The notes: generated by a model not told the origin, from the sequence alone. A stretch of DNA of 64,000 nt from Chloroflexota bacterium (GCA_022573285.1 JACZUF010000002.1:62001-126000), one strand, 5' to 3'; positions 7,906-17,400 are shown, counted from the stretch's first letter. Translations and numbers: made by a program.

Positions 7906-9453
7906 CTAGTTGCTGTAGAGCCAGTCGGGAACGGGACGCCGGCCCCCGCCCGCCCCGCGGGCCAGAGAGTCCTTCAGCGCGCCGTACTTGGACCGGAACG
8001 GCCTGACCCGGTTGGGCGTTCCGGTATGCCCCAGCCCCACCAGGAACATCAGACTCTTTCCGGCGGCGTGGGGAGAGAAAAAGGCGGTCACGGCGTCATC
8101 GAAAAAGGTCATGCCGGTGGCGCCCAACCCCAGGGAATGGGCACTCAAGTACATTTTTCCACCTAACACGCCGGCCTCCAACTGGGCGGCCCGGTAACCT
8201 CGGTTGCCCAGCCTGGCCAGCGTCAGTTCCAGGTCCACCAGGAAAAAGACCACGACGCTGGCGTCGGCCCCCAGGGCCTGCTCGAAGCACAGGTGGCCAG
8301 CTTCCTCTCTGAACTCCCCTGTTTTCAGGAGCTCCAAATCGCCCGTTTCTCTCGAATAGTGGTAGGCGCCCGGCGTCAGGCCGTCCACCGCGTTGACGAT
8401 CAGGTAGGGCTCGGCCAGTCCGCTGCCAAAGTCGGCAGGTATTTTTGTCGAGGATGCCGCCATCAAGGCCGAAAGTTGCGCCAAGGGGATGGACTCCCTG
8501 GCAAATCGCCGCGTCGAACCCCTTTGTTCGATGACCTCGCCCAAGGGAGCGGACCAAATGCCGGGGAGACTGGTCTCGTTTCCTGGGGCCTGGACCCGCC
8601 AATCTCTGACTTCTTGCGCTGACCAGAGACAAGACTCTGAATGAAGCAACGTTGACTCCGGGTATGGGACCGGCTCACTGAATCCCAGGTCGCCCGGACC
8701 TATTGGACTCAAATAACTGGGCCCGGCAGGGTGCGAAACTCCGGTCTCGCCCAAGGCCACAAGGCAGGTGCTGGCCTCTTGTTCCGAGTCCACGCCCAGT
8801 ATCAGGTCCACTTCCCGGTCGATGAATCCTCCCAACACTCGGGCCGGCTGTCCCAGGGAGTTGGCGGTCGCCAGCAGGTTGGCCAGCACCGTGCCATTGT
8901 CCCAGAAGCAGTAGCGGTAGCCCCGGGTTCGGTACTTCCAGGCGCTGCGCCAGAAGACCGCCGTGCTGACCAAGGTGGCGGGGACCGATGCCAGCGAGTC
9001 GTCGCCGGCAGCCGCGGCCAGGTTCCCCCGGAAGTCTCCCGCTCTGAGTTGGGTGAGGGCATTGCCGGCGGGGGCGTAGTGATAAACGCCGGCGGCCAGT
9101 CCCGGCAGGTCGCCGCTGACCAGGTACAGTTCGATGGGATAGAGCGCCCCGGCCGAGGCGGCAGCCCGGTAATGGACCTCACCCGCGGAGGCCGAGACGC
9201 TCTTTCTGATCAGGCCTGCGGAGTAGTGGAGCAGTTGGGCTACGGCCGGTAGGTCCAGCCGGGAGGAATCGACGGGGGCGGCGAGGGAGACCGCCTCCAG
9301 CACCGGCATCTCAGGAGGCGCTGCCTGGGCAAGGGGGACTTGGGGCAGGCCGGGATACGACTTATACAGGGGCGGCTTGGTGCGCAGGTTGATGTAGCTC
9401 AGCTTGGTGGCGTCGTGGAAAGTCCAGGCCGCTTGGGTATCATCGTTGGCCAC
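7906..9453 (-). CDS. Two-domain SagB/ThcOx-like nitroreductase-fold oxidoreductase
   Basis: A 515-residue FMN-type oxidoreductase of the SagB group, built from two nitroreductase-like halves (about residues 60-250 and 290-495). The N-terminus FHDATKLSYINL is typical of SagB-like proteins. Domain one has HYRAAASAGALYPIELYL and the helix RYCFWDNGTVLANLLATA. Domain two repeats the pattern with QRGSTRRF, GAYHYSRETG and AAQLEAGVLGGKMYLSA. SagB-type enzymes oxidise azolines to azoles in thiazole/oxazole-modified peptides, but no YcaO cyclodehydratase or precursor peptide is visible nearby, so another redox role is likely. The start is GTG behind GGGAGG. The upstream enoyl-CoA hydratase ends 17 bases earlier on the same strand, so the two are co-transcribed. 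Confidence 0.82.
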   Translation of the reverse strand: MANDDTQAAWTFHDATKLSYINLRTKPPLYKSYPGLPQVPLAQAAPPEMPVLEAVSLAAPVDSSRLDLPAVAQLLHYSAGLIRKSVSASAGEVHYRAAASAGALYPIELYLVSGDLPGLAAGVYHYAPAGNALTQLRAGDFRGNLAAAAGDDSLASVPATLVSTAVFWRSAWKYRTRGYRYCFWDNGTVLANLLATANSLGQPARVLGGFIDREVDLILGVDSEQEASTCLVALGETGVSHPAGPSYLSPIGPGDLGFSEPVPYPESTLLHSESCLWSAQEVRDWRVQAPGNETSLPGIWSAPLGEVIEQRGSTRRFARESIPLAQLSALMAASSTKIPADFGSGLAEPYLIVNAVDGLTPGAYHYSRETGDLELLKTGEFREEAGHLCFEQALGADASVVVFFLVDLELTLARLGNRGYRAAQLEAGVLGGKMYLSAHSLGLGATGMTFFDDAVTAFFSPHAAGKSLMFLVGLGHTGTPNRVRPFRSKYGALKDSLARGAGGGRRPVPDWLYSN

Positions 9454-9470
9454 AAAACCGCCTCCCTCGC

Positions 9471-10280
9471 TTAGATGGTCCCCTTGAACTCGGGAGCGCG
9501 TTTCTCGACGAAGGAGCGGGCGGCCTCGGAGTGGTCGGGATGGCGGGAGCTCCGCTCCTCCAAGGCAAGACCCATGTCCAAGGCCAGGTTCAGGTCGTTC
9601 CAGATTTTCTTGTTGATGGCATGCTTGGTGCCCCTGATGGCCAGCGCCGGTCCGTTGGCCAACCGGCGGGCCAGTTCCATGACCGCGTCCATTAACTGGT
9701 CGTGTGGGAAAACCTTGTTGATCAGGCCGATGCGTTCGGCCTCGGCGGCGTCGATGATGTCGCCGGTCATCAGCAGTTCTTTGGCCTTGGCCACTCCCAC
9801 CAACAGGGGCCAGATGACGGCCCCGCCGTCGCCCGCCACCAGCCCGGCCTTCACGTGGGTATCGCCGATTCGGGCCTGGTCCGAGGCGTAGATGATGTCG
9901 CAGAACAGGGCGATGGTCGCGCCCAGTCCGGCGGCGACGCCGTTGAGGGCGCAGATGATGGGCTGCTCCACCCAGAGCATGTTATGTATGATACGGCGGC
10001 CTCCCTGGGACACTGCGCCCAAGGGCCGCGCCTGGAGTGCGATGGCCCCGCCGCGCTCGTCCATGGCCCGGACATCGCCGCCGGAGCAGAATCCGCGCCC
10101 GGCGCCGGTCACGACCACCGCGCTCACGCTGGGGTCGATGGCCACTTCGCCGAAGACCGCTTCCAACTCCCGGTGCATCGTCTCGTCAACGGCATTCAAG
10201 CGCTCGGGACGGTTCAGGGTGATGGTAAGGACCGACTGGTCCTGTTCCACCAACAGGGTCTCGTACTTGTAGTCTGGCAT
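9471..10280 (-). CDS. Enoyl-CoA hydratase/isomerase family protein
   Basis: A 269-residue crotonase-fold enzyme acting on acyl-CoA thioesters, such as hydration or isomerisation of enoyl-CoA in beta-oxidation-like catabolism. Seen: ITLNRPERLNAVDETM near the N-terminus, the oxyanion-hole strand GAGRGFCSGGDVRAM (about residues 60-74), and ALNGVAAGLGATIALFCDI (about 108-126), the second oxyanion-hole segment. The usual acidic residue after the second segment is replaced around DTHVKAGLVAGDGGAVIWPL, which retains an aspartate. Length is typical. The SD AAGGGTGGT precedes the ATG. It forms an operon with the SagB-like gene downstream. Confidence 0.9.
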   Translation of the reverse strand: MPDYKYETLLVEQDQSVLTITLNRPERLNAVDETMHRELEAVFGEVAIDPSVSAVVVTGAGRGFCSGGDVRAMDERGGAIALQARPLGAVSQGGRRIIHNMLWVEQPIICALNGVAAGLGATIALFCDIIYASDQARIGDTHVKAGLVAGDGGAVIWPLLVGVAKAKELLMTGDIIDAAEAERIGLINKVFPHDQLMDAVMELARRLANGPALAIRGTKHAINKKIWNDLNLALDMGLALEERSSRHPDHSEAARSFVEKRAPEFKGTI

Positions 10281-10412
10281 TTTGGACCACCCTTTTCGTC
10301 ATCTTTATTCACGCGGCAAAGCCGCTCTTAGTGAATCCCGGCCGAAGCTCAGGTTGAGCGCTCACCGCCGGGTATCAAAGTCAGAGTCCGCCAATTTGAT
10401 GTACAGGTCCGG

Positions 10413-11441
10413 CTACTGCTTAGCCAACCTAAACTTTTTCACCTGATTATTTCTGGTGTCCCCCACGTAAAGGTTGCCCATACTATCGAAGGCCAACCCG
10501 TGTGGTCCGGAAAGGAACCCAGGGGCAAGCTCTGAGAGGTAGTTTCCTGCCGGGCTGAAAATCTGGACCCTGGATCCCTCGACCTCGGCAACATAGAAAT
10601 TGCCGTCCCCGTCGATGGCAATGCTAGTCGGGACTCGAAATTGACCTAAGCCAGTTCCCACATTGCCCCACGTAGCCAGAAATTCACCATCTCGGGTAAA
10701 CTTCTGGACCCGGCTGTTTCCGCGGTCAACAACCCAAAGGTGCCCGTCGCTGTCAACCTTGAGTCCGGTGGGTGTGGTCAGTTCTCCCGATTGTGTACCA
10801 CTTTGCCCCCAGGTATCCACAAAGGCGCCATCGGAGTCGAATACCTGGATACGGTTGTTGCCCCAATCACTCACGTAGAGCTTGCCGTCGGTATCCGCAG
10901 CAATCACCATCGCCGACAAAAACTCTCCCTCGCCAGATCCTCGTGAGCCCCACGAAGCCAGCCATCGGCCGTCGGAGGTAAATTTTTGCACTCGATGGTT
11001 ACCGCTTTCGGATACATAAACGTTGCCATCTCCATCAATGGCGATGCCCGTTGGGTTTTGAAACTGCCCTTCTCCACTTCCCTCGGAGCCCCATTGGGTC
11101 ACCAGCACACCGTCGGCAGTAAATTTTTGCACCCGGTTCCCGCGGAACTCGGTAACGTAGACGTTGTCCGAGGAATCGATGGCGATTCCATTGGGGGAGC
11201 TGAAGCTTACGCCGCTGGGGTCGTCTCCCCAGGTGGCCGCACTTTCGTATACGGGAATTCCCCTCTGTGATTCATCCGACGGTGGTGTTTGTGAAGAAGC
11301 GGCCGTTGTTGTGGTAGCCGGTTGAGCAGCGTCAATAGCCGGAGCGGCTGAGACTGCCGTGGGGTCAGCGTCCTGGCCGCAGGCCAGCAGGCAAACTGCA
11401 AGGCCCGCAGCCAGACAAAGACTCGCCCGATAGGGCTTCAT
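10413..11441 (-). CDS. NHL-repeat beta-propeller lipoprotein
   Basis: A 342-residue predicted lipoprotein. The N-terminus is a lipoprotein signal peptide with lipobox LLAC near residues 18-21, followed by a Thr/Ala/Ser-rich linker to about residue 60. Six NHL repeats of about 47 residues follow, each of the form PTGIAIDGDGNVYVSE ... NHRVQKFTSDG ... WGSRGSGEGEF, which would close a six-bladed propeller outside the membrane. NHL propellers bind ligands or proteins; no catalytic residues are evident. The start has AGAGGGGAGA upstream. A short imperfect hairpin lies between its end and the enoyl-CoA hydratase start on the same strand. Confidence 0.88.
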   Translation of the reverse strand: MKPYRASLCLAAGLAVCLLACGQDADPTAVSAAPAIDAAQPATTTTAASSQTPPSDESQRGIPVYESAATWGDDPSGVSFSSPNGIAIDSSDNVYVTEFRGNRVQKFTADGVLVTQWGSEGSGEGQFQNPTGIAIDGDGNVYVSESGNHRVQKFTSDGRWLASWGSRGSGEGEFLSAMVIAADTDGKLYVSDWGNNRIQVFDSDGAFVDTWGQSGTQSGELTTPTGLKVDSDGHLWVVDRGNSRVQKFTRDGEFLATWGNVGTGLGQFRVPTSIAIDGDGNFYVAEVEGSRVQIFSPAGNYLSELAPGFLSGPHGLAFDSMGNLYVGDTRNNQVKKFRLAKQ

Positions 11442-11909
11442 TCTCCCCTCTCTTCGGCCACGTAGCGTAATAAGAGCATCAAGTTAAATATTTGTCTGGT
11501 GGGCCGGCCAACATGCCGTCGAAGCCAAATAGTCTGCAAGGCTGTAAAACCAAGTCATTTTGGTGCGCACGATTTCACGGTGTTCGTGGATCTACTGTAC
11601 GTTAACCCCTTTGTGGCGCTCCTTGCTCTACGCTACTGGCCTGGGTACAGGGCGGTGACACCGGCAGTGTAGCCTGGTTGACGACCGCTTGGCGAGAACC
11701 CTTCCCAATCAGACTCGGACGCCGCAGCACCCACAAGCTTGCCCCGAAGTCTTCCCGCTCTTACAATGCATGCCTAGCTATTGAGGGCTCAATTAAGGCA
11801 AGCTCAATCTTTTGAACCAGCGCCTCAACTCTTCAGATGTCAACGACCTTCTGAAGGCCGCTTTTTTATATCAGCCTGACTAATCCAAAAGGGAGACGAG
11901 GAGATAACC
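11442..11909. other. Gene-free divergent interval
   Basis: About 470 bases between the NHL lipoprotein and the Ddn-like gene. No protein-like frame is seen. A weak hairpin with a T-run sits near 11843-11867. Nothing else can be supported. Confidence 0.5.
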
Positions 11910-12347
11910 ATGAGCGAATACATACCTAGCCCCAGGGATTGGGTGGCAGAACAAGTGGAACTATATGAAGGTAGCCAGGGCACCGAAGGACTAACCTTGA
12001 GGGACACGGGTCTGCCAGTCATTATCGTGACCAACCGAGGGCGGAAGACAGGCGCGGTCCGTAAGACCCCGTTAATGAGAGCAAAGGATGGAAATAGCTA
12101 TATCCTCGTAGCATCCCTGGGTGGAGCGCCAAAGCATCCGGTGTGGTATCACAATTTAAAGGCGGAACCGAATGTTGAGATTCGCGACGAGACGGAAGTC
12201 CATGCGATGCGGGTCCGAGAGGTAGTGGACTCAGCCGAGAGAAAGCGACTCTGGGATATCGCAGTCGCGGCGTACCCTCCTTATCAGGAATACCAGGACA
12301 AAACCGACCGCGTGATCCCGGTCTTCATCGCGGAACCCACCCGCTAA
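11910..12347 (+). CDS. Nitroreductase/deazaflavin (F420)-dependent oxidoreductase, Ddn-like
   Basis: A 145-residue split-barrel protein of the deazaflavin-dependent nitroreductase group, expected to use coenzyme F420H2 to reduce small substrates in the cytoplasm or at the membrane face. Seen: the family core VIIVTNRGRKTGAVRKTPLMR (about residues 42-62), YILVASLGGAPKHPVWYHNLKAEPNVEI (about 70-97), and the tail YQEYQDKTDRVIPVFIAEP. The ATG is preceded by a strong GAGGAGATAACC site, the same arrangement as at 60972. It fits the LLM-type oxidoreductase at 59838 in implying that the cell makes F420. Confidence 0.88.
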   Translation: MSEYIPSPRDWVAEQVELYEGSQGTEGLTLRDTGLPVIIVTNRGRKTGAVRKTPLMRAKDGNSYILVASLGGAPKHPVWYHNLKAEPNVEIRDETEVHAMRVREVVDSAERKRLWDIAVAAYPPYQEYQDKTDRVIPVFIAEPTR

Positions 12348-13059
12348 GCGGAAAAAAACGGCTGGGATGGGCTTTGCTTGATGAGTCTTGGACCATCCCC
12401 AGCGAGCCGGGCATGCGGCCCCTGATGGAGAGGGTATTGTTCCGCTGGAAGATACTCGGGCGTAGGACAATTTGGTTACACAGTTCCGCCGAGTTCAAAT
12501 TGGACCAATTGCTGTTCCCATGCCTCAGCGACCATCGCTGCCGACCTCATTGCCACCAGCACCGGGAGCCCGTGTTTCAGGCGAGTTCGACCCTGCTCCA
12601 TCTCCCAATACCCAAATTTTTCTGCCTTCCGGCGTTGCTGTTGTGGAGATAGAGTCGTGGGTACGAAATTTAGCGGATGTGGCATAGTTGACGGGTAGAA
12701 TCGAACCTCCTACCGGCTGACCAGTCTTTCGTCGGACCTTAGTCAATCGATTAAACGCTAGGCGACACTCCCTTGGAAGATGCGGTGCGCGGCTTACGAA
12801 AGGTTGCTCCAAAATAGCAGGTAGTTGCCGGCCTGATTAAGGGACGAGCGACAGCGGGTGTGGGTCATAATTCTACTTGCGGCACGATTTGTCTGGTGCC
12901 ACAATGGTGGAAATAAGGAATTCATGACCGGTACCTGTCCCGGTCAATAGGATTAGGCGAAACAGATTCCCGAACTAGGCGCCGGATTGGTAAAACCAGC
13001 CGGCGGAAGCACCTGCCGATTTCCCCAAAAGGTCATCGAAGCAACGAGGTGGGACCAAA
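12348..13059. other. Interval with tRNA-like remnant, left edge of signalling island
   Basis: About 700 bases with no intact gene. It contains the degenerate tRNA-like sequence at 12688-12772. A stretch near 12560-12600 shares the string GCCCGTGTTTCAGG followed by a related GAGTTCGAC with 25475-25505, on the other side of the signalling island. This suggests both ends retain pieces of a common ancestral sequence. Confidence 0.4.
12688..12772 (-). pseudogene. Degenerate tRNA-like remnant
   Basis: On the minus strand a GTGTCGCCTAGCG stretch resembling a Gln/Glu-type tRNA 5' part is followed about 60 bases later by a T-arm-like GGTAG-GAGGTTCGATT-CTACC element. The T loop is too large (11 bases with the best 5-bp stem) and the acceptor arms do not pair, so this is not a functional tRNA. 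It may be a decayed integration target. Confidence 0.35.
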
Positions 13060-13755
13060 TTGAGCGGTGAGCGAATCCTGGTAGTCGACGATGACCTTGA
13101 ACTGTCGGAACAGGTGAGCAATTATCTGGTCCTACAAGGTCTTGAGGTTTCAAGGTCAGTTGATGGCAATGAAGCCCTTACCATGCTGGCTGACCACAAA
13201 TACGATCTTGTGCTCTTGGACGTCATCATGCCGGGAATGGACGGGTTCGCGGTGTGCCGTAAGATCAGAGAGTCTTCGCAAATCCCTATCATAATGTTGA
13301 CCGCCATCAGAGATGAAGCGGCTAAGGTACAGATGCTCCAGGCAGGGGCAGACGATTACGTGGAAAAACCCTTTTCGTTACCGGAGTTGCATGCGCGGAT
13401 GCAAGCGGTAATCAGACGAGCCACCACCTACAGTCCGACTCAGGAAATCCGGGAATTTACGAAAGATGACCTGAGAATCGACTACAAGTCGCACCAGGTC
13501 ACTGTCTCCGGCAAAGAGGTTGAGCTTACTTCTACCGAGTTCAACCTGCTGAAGGAACTGACGACTCATGCCGGCGAGGTATTGACCCACCGGGCATTGT
13601 TGCATGCGGTTTGGGGCGCCGAGTACGGTGACGAAAGGGAATACGTTCGGGTGTTTGTGAACCGGTTGCGGCAGAAATTGGGGGATGATTCAGCATCGCC
13701 CCGGTTCATCAAGACCGAGGCCGGAGTGGGCTACCAATTCATCAAGGGTCAATGA
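13060..13755 (+). CDS. OmpR/PhoB-family response regulator
   Basis: A 231-residue two-domain transcription regulator. The receiver domain (about residues 4-118) shows the acidic triad VVDDD, the phospho-acceptor Asp54 in LLDVIMPGMDGF, the MLTA switch threonine (about 81) and Lys near 103 in VEKPF. The C-terminal winged helix (about 135-230) contains LTSTEFNLLKELTTHAGEVLTH and the wing KTEAGVGYQFI. The start is taken as TTG at 13060, preceded by GAGGTGG. No kinase gene lies on the same strand, but the kinase at 14235 is convergent just downstream. A second copy of its final 40 codons survives at 25227-25346. Confidence 0.9.
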   Translation: MSGERILVVDDDLELSEQVSNYLVLQGLEVSRSVDGNEALTMLADHKYDLVLLDVIMPGMDGFAVCRKIRESSQIPIIMLTAIRDEAAKVQMLQAGADDYVEKPFSLPELHARMQAVIRRATTYSPTQEIREFTKDDLRIDYKSHQVTVSGKEVELTSTEFNLLKELTTHAGEVLTHRALLHAVWGAEYGDEREYVRVFVNRLRQKLGDDSASPRFIKTEAGVGYQFIKGQ

Positions 13756-13798
13756 GCCTAGCCGCCGTACCGGCCTCAGCCGGAATCGCCCAGTCTGT

Positions 13799-14242
13799 CT
13801 AAGTTATCGGCGCGCTCTCATTCCACACAAGCCAATAGGAGCAGATGCCGGCCATTATCTGGTTGAAATCTTCCAGATCGATGGGCTTTCGGATATAACT
13901 GCTAGCCCCGAATGCGTAAGCATCCGCCAGATCGCCTATCTCCGAGGACGAAGTTAGCACCACCACCGGCACATATTTCGTGCGCGGGTCGTCCCTCATC
14001 GCTCTGAGCACCTCGAGCCCGGAGACCTTGGGCATCTTGAGATCCAAGATCACCAGGCGCGGCGGGGTGGGCAATTCCCGGGTTTGGCCCCCGGGCAGAC
14101 CCAGGAGCAGTTCCAATGCCTCAGCCCCGTCGCGGGCTATTTGCACCTCGCAGGATACGCCGGAAAACTCAATGGCCATGAGAGCTAAGTCTTTGTCGTC
14201 CTCGTTATCTTCCACCAACAATATTTTGGGGGTTTCAGCCAT
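13799..14242 (-). CDS. Single-domain CheY/Rcp1-like response regulator
   Basis: A 147-residue stand-alone receiver of the Rcp1 type that pairs with hybrid or phytochrome-like kinases. Seen: ILLVEDNEDDKDLA, the phospho-acceptor Asp67 in VILDLKMPKVSGLEVL, VVVLTSSSE and SYIRKPIDL. There is no output domain, so it probably relays phosphate or acts through protein contact. I start it at 14242 (MAETPKILLV) because upstream residues are non-homologous. Its ATG overlaps the last codons of the large kinase gene by 8 bases, indicating translational coupling and a direct kinase-regulator pair. Confidence 0.9.
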   Translation of the reverse strand: MAETPKILLVEDNEDDKDLALMAIEFSGVSCEVQIARDGAEALELLLGLPGGQTRELPTPPRLVILDLKMPKVSGLEVLRAMRDDPRTKYVPVVVLTSSSEIGDLADAYAFGASSYIRKPIDLEDFNQIMAGICSYWLVWNESAPIT

Positions 14243-16970
14243 TTTCCTTGTTCGCACCGTTTTCCAATGTGAAGTAGATGGTAGCGCCCTTTTCCACCTC
14301 GCCTTCGGCCCATATCCTGCCACCGTGACGTTGGACTATCCTTTTGACGGTGGCCAGCCCGATGCCGGTACCTTCAAACTCCCCGGTGGGATGCAGGCGT
14401 TGGAAGGGCAGGAAAAGCTTGTCGGCGTACTCCATGTCGAACCCGGCGCCATCGTCTTTAACAAAGAAAACGGTCTCGCCGTTCTGTTGCCGCTTGCCAA
14501 GTTCGATGCGGGCGGTGGCGTGTCTTGAGCTGAATTTCCAGGCGTTTCGGACCAAATTGTCCACCAAGACGCCGATCAACCTTTCATCGCCAAAAGCGGT
14601 CGTATCATCGGCAATGACAAATTCAACCTGACGTTCCGGGTCCGCGTTCCTGAGTTCGGCCTCTTTAACTTGAACCATCTTCCCCAGGTCCAACGGCTCT
14701 TGAATAAGTTCGGCCCTGCCGATCTGAGATAGGCCCAACAGGTCGTCGATCAGAGTCCCCATCTGGTTCGTGGAATTCCTGACCCGCTCCAGATAGGAAC
14801 GGCCCTCGTCGTCCAGCTTATCGCCGTATTTCTGCATAACGGCGATGCTGAACCCGTTGATGCTGCGGAGCGGCCCCCGAAGGTCATGGGACACCGAATA
14901 GGAGAATGCTTCCAACTCCTCCAGCGTTTCCTGAAGTTCCTTGGTGCGGTCCGCCACTCGAATCTCCAGAGATTCGTTGAGCGTCGTAATCTCCTGATAA
15001 AGCTGGCTATTGGCGAAGGCCCCCGCAATGTGAGCGCCGATACCGGCTGCCGCCTCAAGGTCACGATCCGAGTAGCTGTTGGAGTCCGCGGAATGGAATA
15101 TGATAGCGCCGATGGCTTCATCATTTGAGATGAGGGAAATCCCGATCATGGAGCGCAATCCAGCTTGGTTGAAGGCGGCGAAGGTTCGATTTTCTCGGAC
15201 CTTCTCCGCAAGGGCTTCTCCCTGGAGCAAGACCGGCGTTCGAGATTGGACCACCATTTCTGCCACGCTCCCAGCCAACTGGTATTCGGCTCCCGTAACC
15301 AGCTCCGGGACGGCTGTCCCGCTGATGTGCACCCGGTGTACCTTACCGGCATCGACATCGACGCTGAGTATCGCGATTCGATCGAACCGCAGTAGCTCCT
15401 GTGCTGCATCGGTAAACTGGCCCCACACATCCTCCACGTTCGTCGAAGAATTGAAGATCCGGCCTATCTCAGCAAGAGCGCCGTTCACTTGGGCCAACCG
15501 TCTGATCTCCTGCTCGGCACGCAGGCGTTCGGTGATGTCCAGACCCACCGCCAAGACACCGATAATCTCTCCCGCAGCGTCGCGGCGGACCGTGCAATTT
15601 ATCATTAGCTCTGCCGAATCCTCCGTTAGGCCGGAGAATTTCAGAGATAGACTGCCAGATGCGGTACCCGACAGTACGGATTGCAGATGTGATTGAGCGA
15701 TAGGTCTGAAGTCAGCAAGCATAAAATCGACCGCAAACCGGCCGATGGCCTCTTCGCCGGAGGCGCCCGTGATATCTTGCATAACGTCGTTCCAGATGTT
15801 GATCCGGCCATCGATATCCACCCCAAATATGGGGTTGTTGGCGGTATCAATCAACTGCGTCAGTTCATCAGCCAGCGCGCGCTGTACCTCCTCTGATTGC
15901 AGGCGCTCAAAGGACAACCGCAGCGCAGCCTGCCGGCCCTTATACAGCAGGAGGGTGACGCCCAAAATAACCGTGCTGAATAAAAGTCCCAAACCGAGAA
16001 CAAGCAGCCACGCGGCCCTATTTAACCACCCTAACCCGTAGCCCACTGGCGCCGTAAAATGAAATTCCCAGACTTTATCTGCGATCTTTACGGTACTATC
16101 GGTATGCAATCCTCGACTACCTTCGATCAGCAGACTGTGCCCCTCGTTGGAAAATAAAATAATATCAGGGTGATCGTAGGCGTCCACCACCGTGATGCCG
16201 ATGGCAGGGTCAAAGGTGTCGGGGATGGCGTTGTTGATGAAATCCCCAAACCGGACTACCCCAAGGGCAAACCCCTCCAGCAGATCCTGTCTCTCCTGGA
16301 GAGTTGCAGGTACATCCTTGCTGGAGTAAACAGGGGCGTAGACGAGGAACGCCAACTGGGTGCCGGTTTCCTGAACCAGCGTGATTGGCTCGCTCGCCGA
16401 GATCTCACCCGATTCCCAGGCAGTCAGCAATGCAGCGGCCCTCGTTTCTTCGGAGGACAGGTCGAAACCAAGAGCCGCAGTGTTGCCTTGAAAGGGAACC
16501 AAGTAGGTAACGGGGAAATAATCTTGGGATTCCGAAGCGGGATGGATATCGAATTCTTCGAACCCTTGCTCACGGACACTGGCGATAAACTGATCTTTCT
16601 GAGAAGCCCTGATCCGCGGGACCCATTCCAGAGCCTGAATCCCGCCTGATTCCTCTAAAAATGGTTCAATAAATATAGAAAATTCCTCGCGGGACACGAA
16701 TTGACTGGCATTGAAGAATCCCTGTATCGCACGCAGTTCAGAGATGCTTTGTTGCAGGTCTGCATTGATGCTGTCGATGGCGACTTCTACAACGTCTTCA
16801 AGTTGACGCTGGCTATCGTCGTTGACCTGGGACCGAACGACCAGAGCCGCTACCACGGCGGCTGTCACAAGGGCAACAAAGACCACAGTGATAATCGCAA
16901 GATACGACGAAAACCAGCGACCTGTAGATTCACTTTGGAGGGGGTTAATATCTTCGGTCAAAGCGCCCAC
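14235..16970 (-). CDS. CHASE-PAS-GAF sensor histidine kinase
   Basis: A 911-residue membrane sensor kinase. Order: TM1 (about 22-45), extracytoplasmic CHASE sensor domain (about 70-290, with ELRAIQGFFNAS and GIQALEWVPRI), TM2 (about 315-345), PAS (about 370-495), GAF (about 540-660), a phytochrome-type HisKA with SYSVSHDLRGPLRSI (phospho-His near 695) and HATPase_c (N box NLVRNAWKFSS near 805, later GTGIGLATVKRIVQRHGG). CHASE domains sense small extracellular ligands. It is co-transcribed with the stand-alone receiver that overlaps its end. The apparent GTG start has no clear ribosome site. A CHASE paralogue lies at 18005-20455, so the pair likely arose by duplication. Confidence 0.92.
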   Translation of the reverse strand: MGALTEDINPLQSESTGRWFSSYLAIITVVFVALVTAAVVAALVVRSQVNDDSQRQLEDVVEVAIDSINADLQQSISELRAIQGFFNASQFVSREEFSIFIEPFLEESGGIQALEWVPRIRASQKDQFIASVREQGFEEFDIHPASESQDYFPVTYLVPFQGNTAALGFDLSSEETRAAALLTAWESGEISASEPITLVQETGTQLAFLVYAPVYSSKDVPATLQERQDLLEGFALGVVRFGDFINNAIPDTFDPAIGITVVDAYDHPDIILFSNEGHSLLIEGSRGLHTDSTVKIADKVWEFHFTAPVGYGLGWLNRAAWLLVLGLGLLFSTVILGVTLLLYKGRQAALRLSFERLQSEEVQRALADELTQLIDTANNPIFGVDIDGRINIWNDVMQDITGASGEEAIGRFAVDFMLADFRPIAQSHLQSVLSGTASGSLSLKFSGLTEDSAELMINCTVRRDAAGEIIGVLAVGLDITERLRAEQEIRRLAQVNGALAEIGRIFNSSTNVEDVWGQFTDAAQELLRFDRIAILSVDVDAGKVHRVHISGTAVPELVTGAEYQLAGSVAEMVVQSRTPVLLQGEALAEKVRENRTFAAFNQAGLRSMIGISLISNDEAIGAIIFHSADSNSYSDRDLEAAAGIGAHIAGAFANSQLYQEITTLNESLEIRVADRTKELQETLEELEAFSYSVSHDLRGPLRSINGFSIAVMQKYGDKLDDEGRSYLERVRNSTNQMGTLIDDLLGLSQIGRAELIQEPLDLGKMVQVKEAELRNADPERQVEFVIADDTTAFGDERLIGVLVDNLVRNAWKFSSRHATARIELGKRQQNGETVFFVKDDGAGFDMEYADKLFLPFQRLHPTGEFEGTGIGLATVKRIVQRHGGRIWAEGEVEKGATIYFTLENGANKENG

Positions 16971-17125
16971 CGTCGTCGCATTTGCTCTCTAAACGTCCAA
17001 TATGTTTCGTGGAGATAGAGCAAACGCCAAAGCCAGGATTTCTTTCATCCACCGTCTCTTATTATATATGGCGGTCTGATCTAGTGGTCCCGAGTCACAC
17101 TTGCTCATCATCATGGTCACCGTCC

Positions 17126-17341
17126 TTACGGTTCGGTCGTCCAGGAAGTTTCTGTGTCGACCTCCATCCATGCCGAATCCGATTCGATTCCGAGGCCGAT
17201 CTTCGCCCTCGACTCGTATGAATTCGCAATCGACATCACCATGAGCGCGATGGTGACCGCCATGATGGTCAGAATCATCAACTTAATGAGATCTCCCATA
17301 CCCGCCGCGAGTTGACCCAAGATTCCCATGAGTGCTTCCAA
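17126..17341 (-). CDS. Small single-span membrane protein, unknown
   Basis: A 71-residue frame with one strong hydrophobic segment (about residues 13-37, LIKLMILTIMAVTIALMVMS) and an acidic C-terminal tail. The start could be TTG at 17341 or the in-frame ATG at 17329; GGAAG lies near the latter. I recognise no family. It sits between the two CHASE kinases and beside a second small membrane protein, both on the same strand, so it may belong to the same signalling unit. Such short hydrophobic frames can be chance. Confidence 0.45.
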   Translation of the reverse strand: MEALMGILGQLAAGMGDLIKLMILTIMAVTIALMVMSIANSYESRAKIGLGIESDSAWMEVDTETSWTTEP

Positions 17342-17400
17342 TCCTGTTTCGTGTTGTTTACCGCTAAAGTCGTGCGAGCGCTGAGTCCCAACCTTTTAAA

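Noticed and set aside
7906-9453. Full thiazole/oxazole-modified peptide cluster around the SagB-like gene
   Set aside because: No YcaO gene, precursor peptide or transporter could be found nearby.
12688-12772. Functional tRNA at this position
   Set aside because: The acceptor arms do not pair and the T loop is too large, so only a remnant is claimed.
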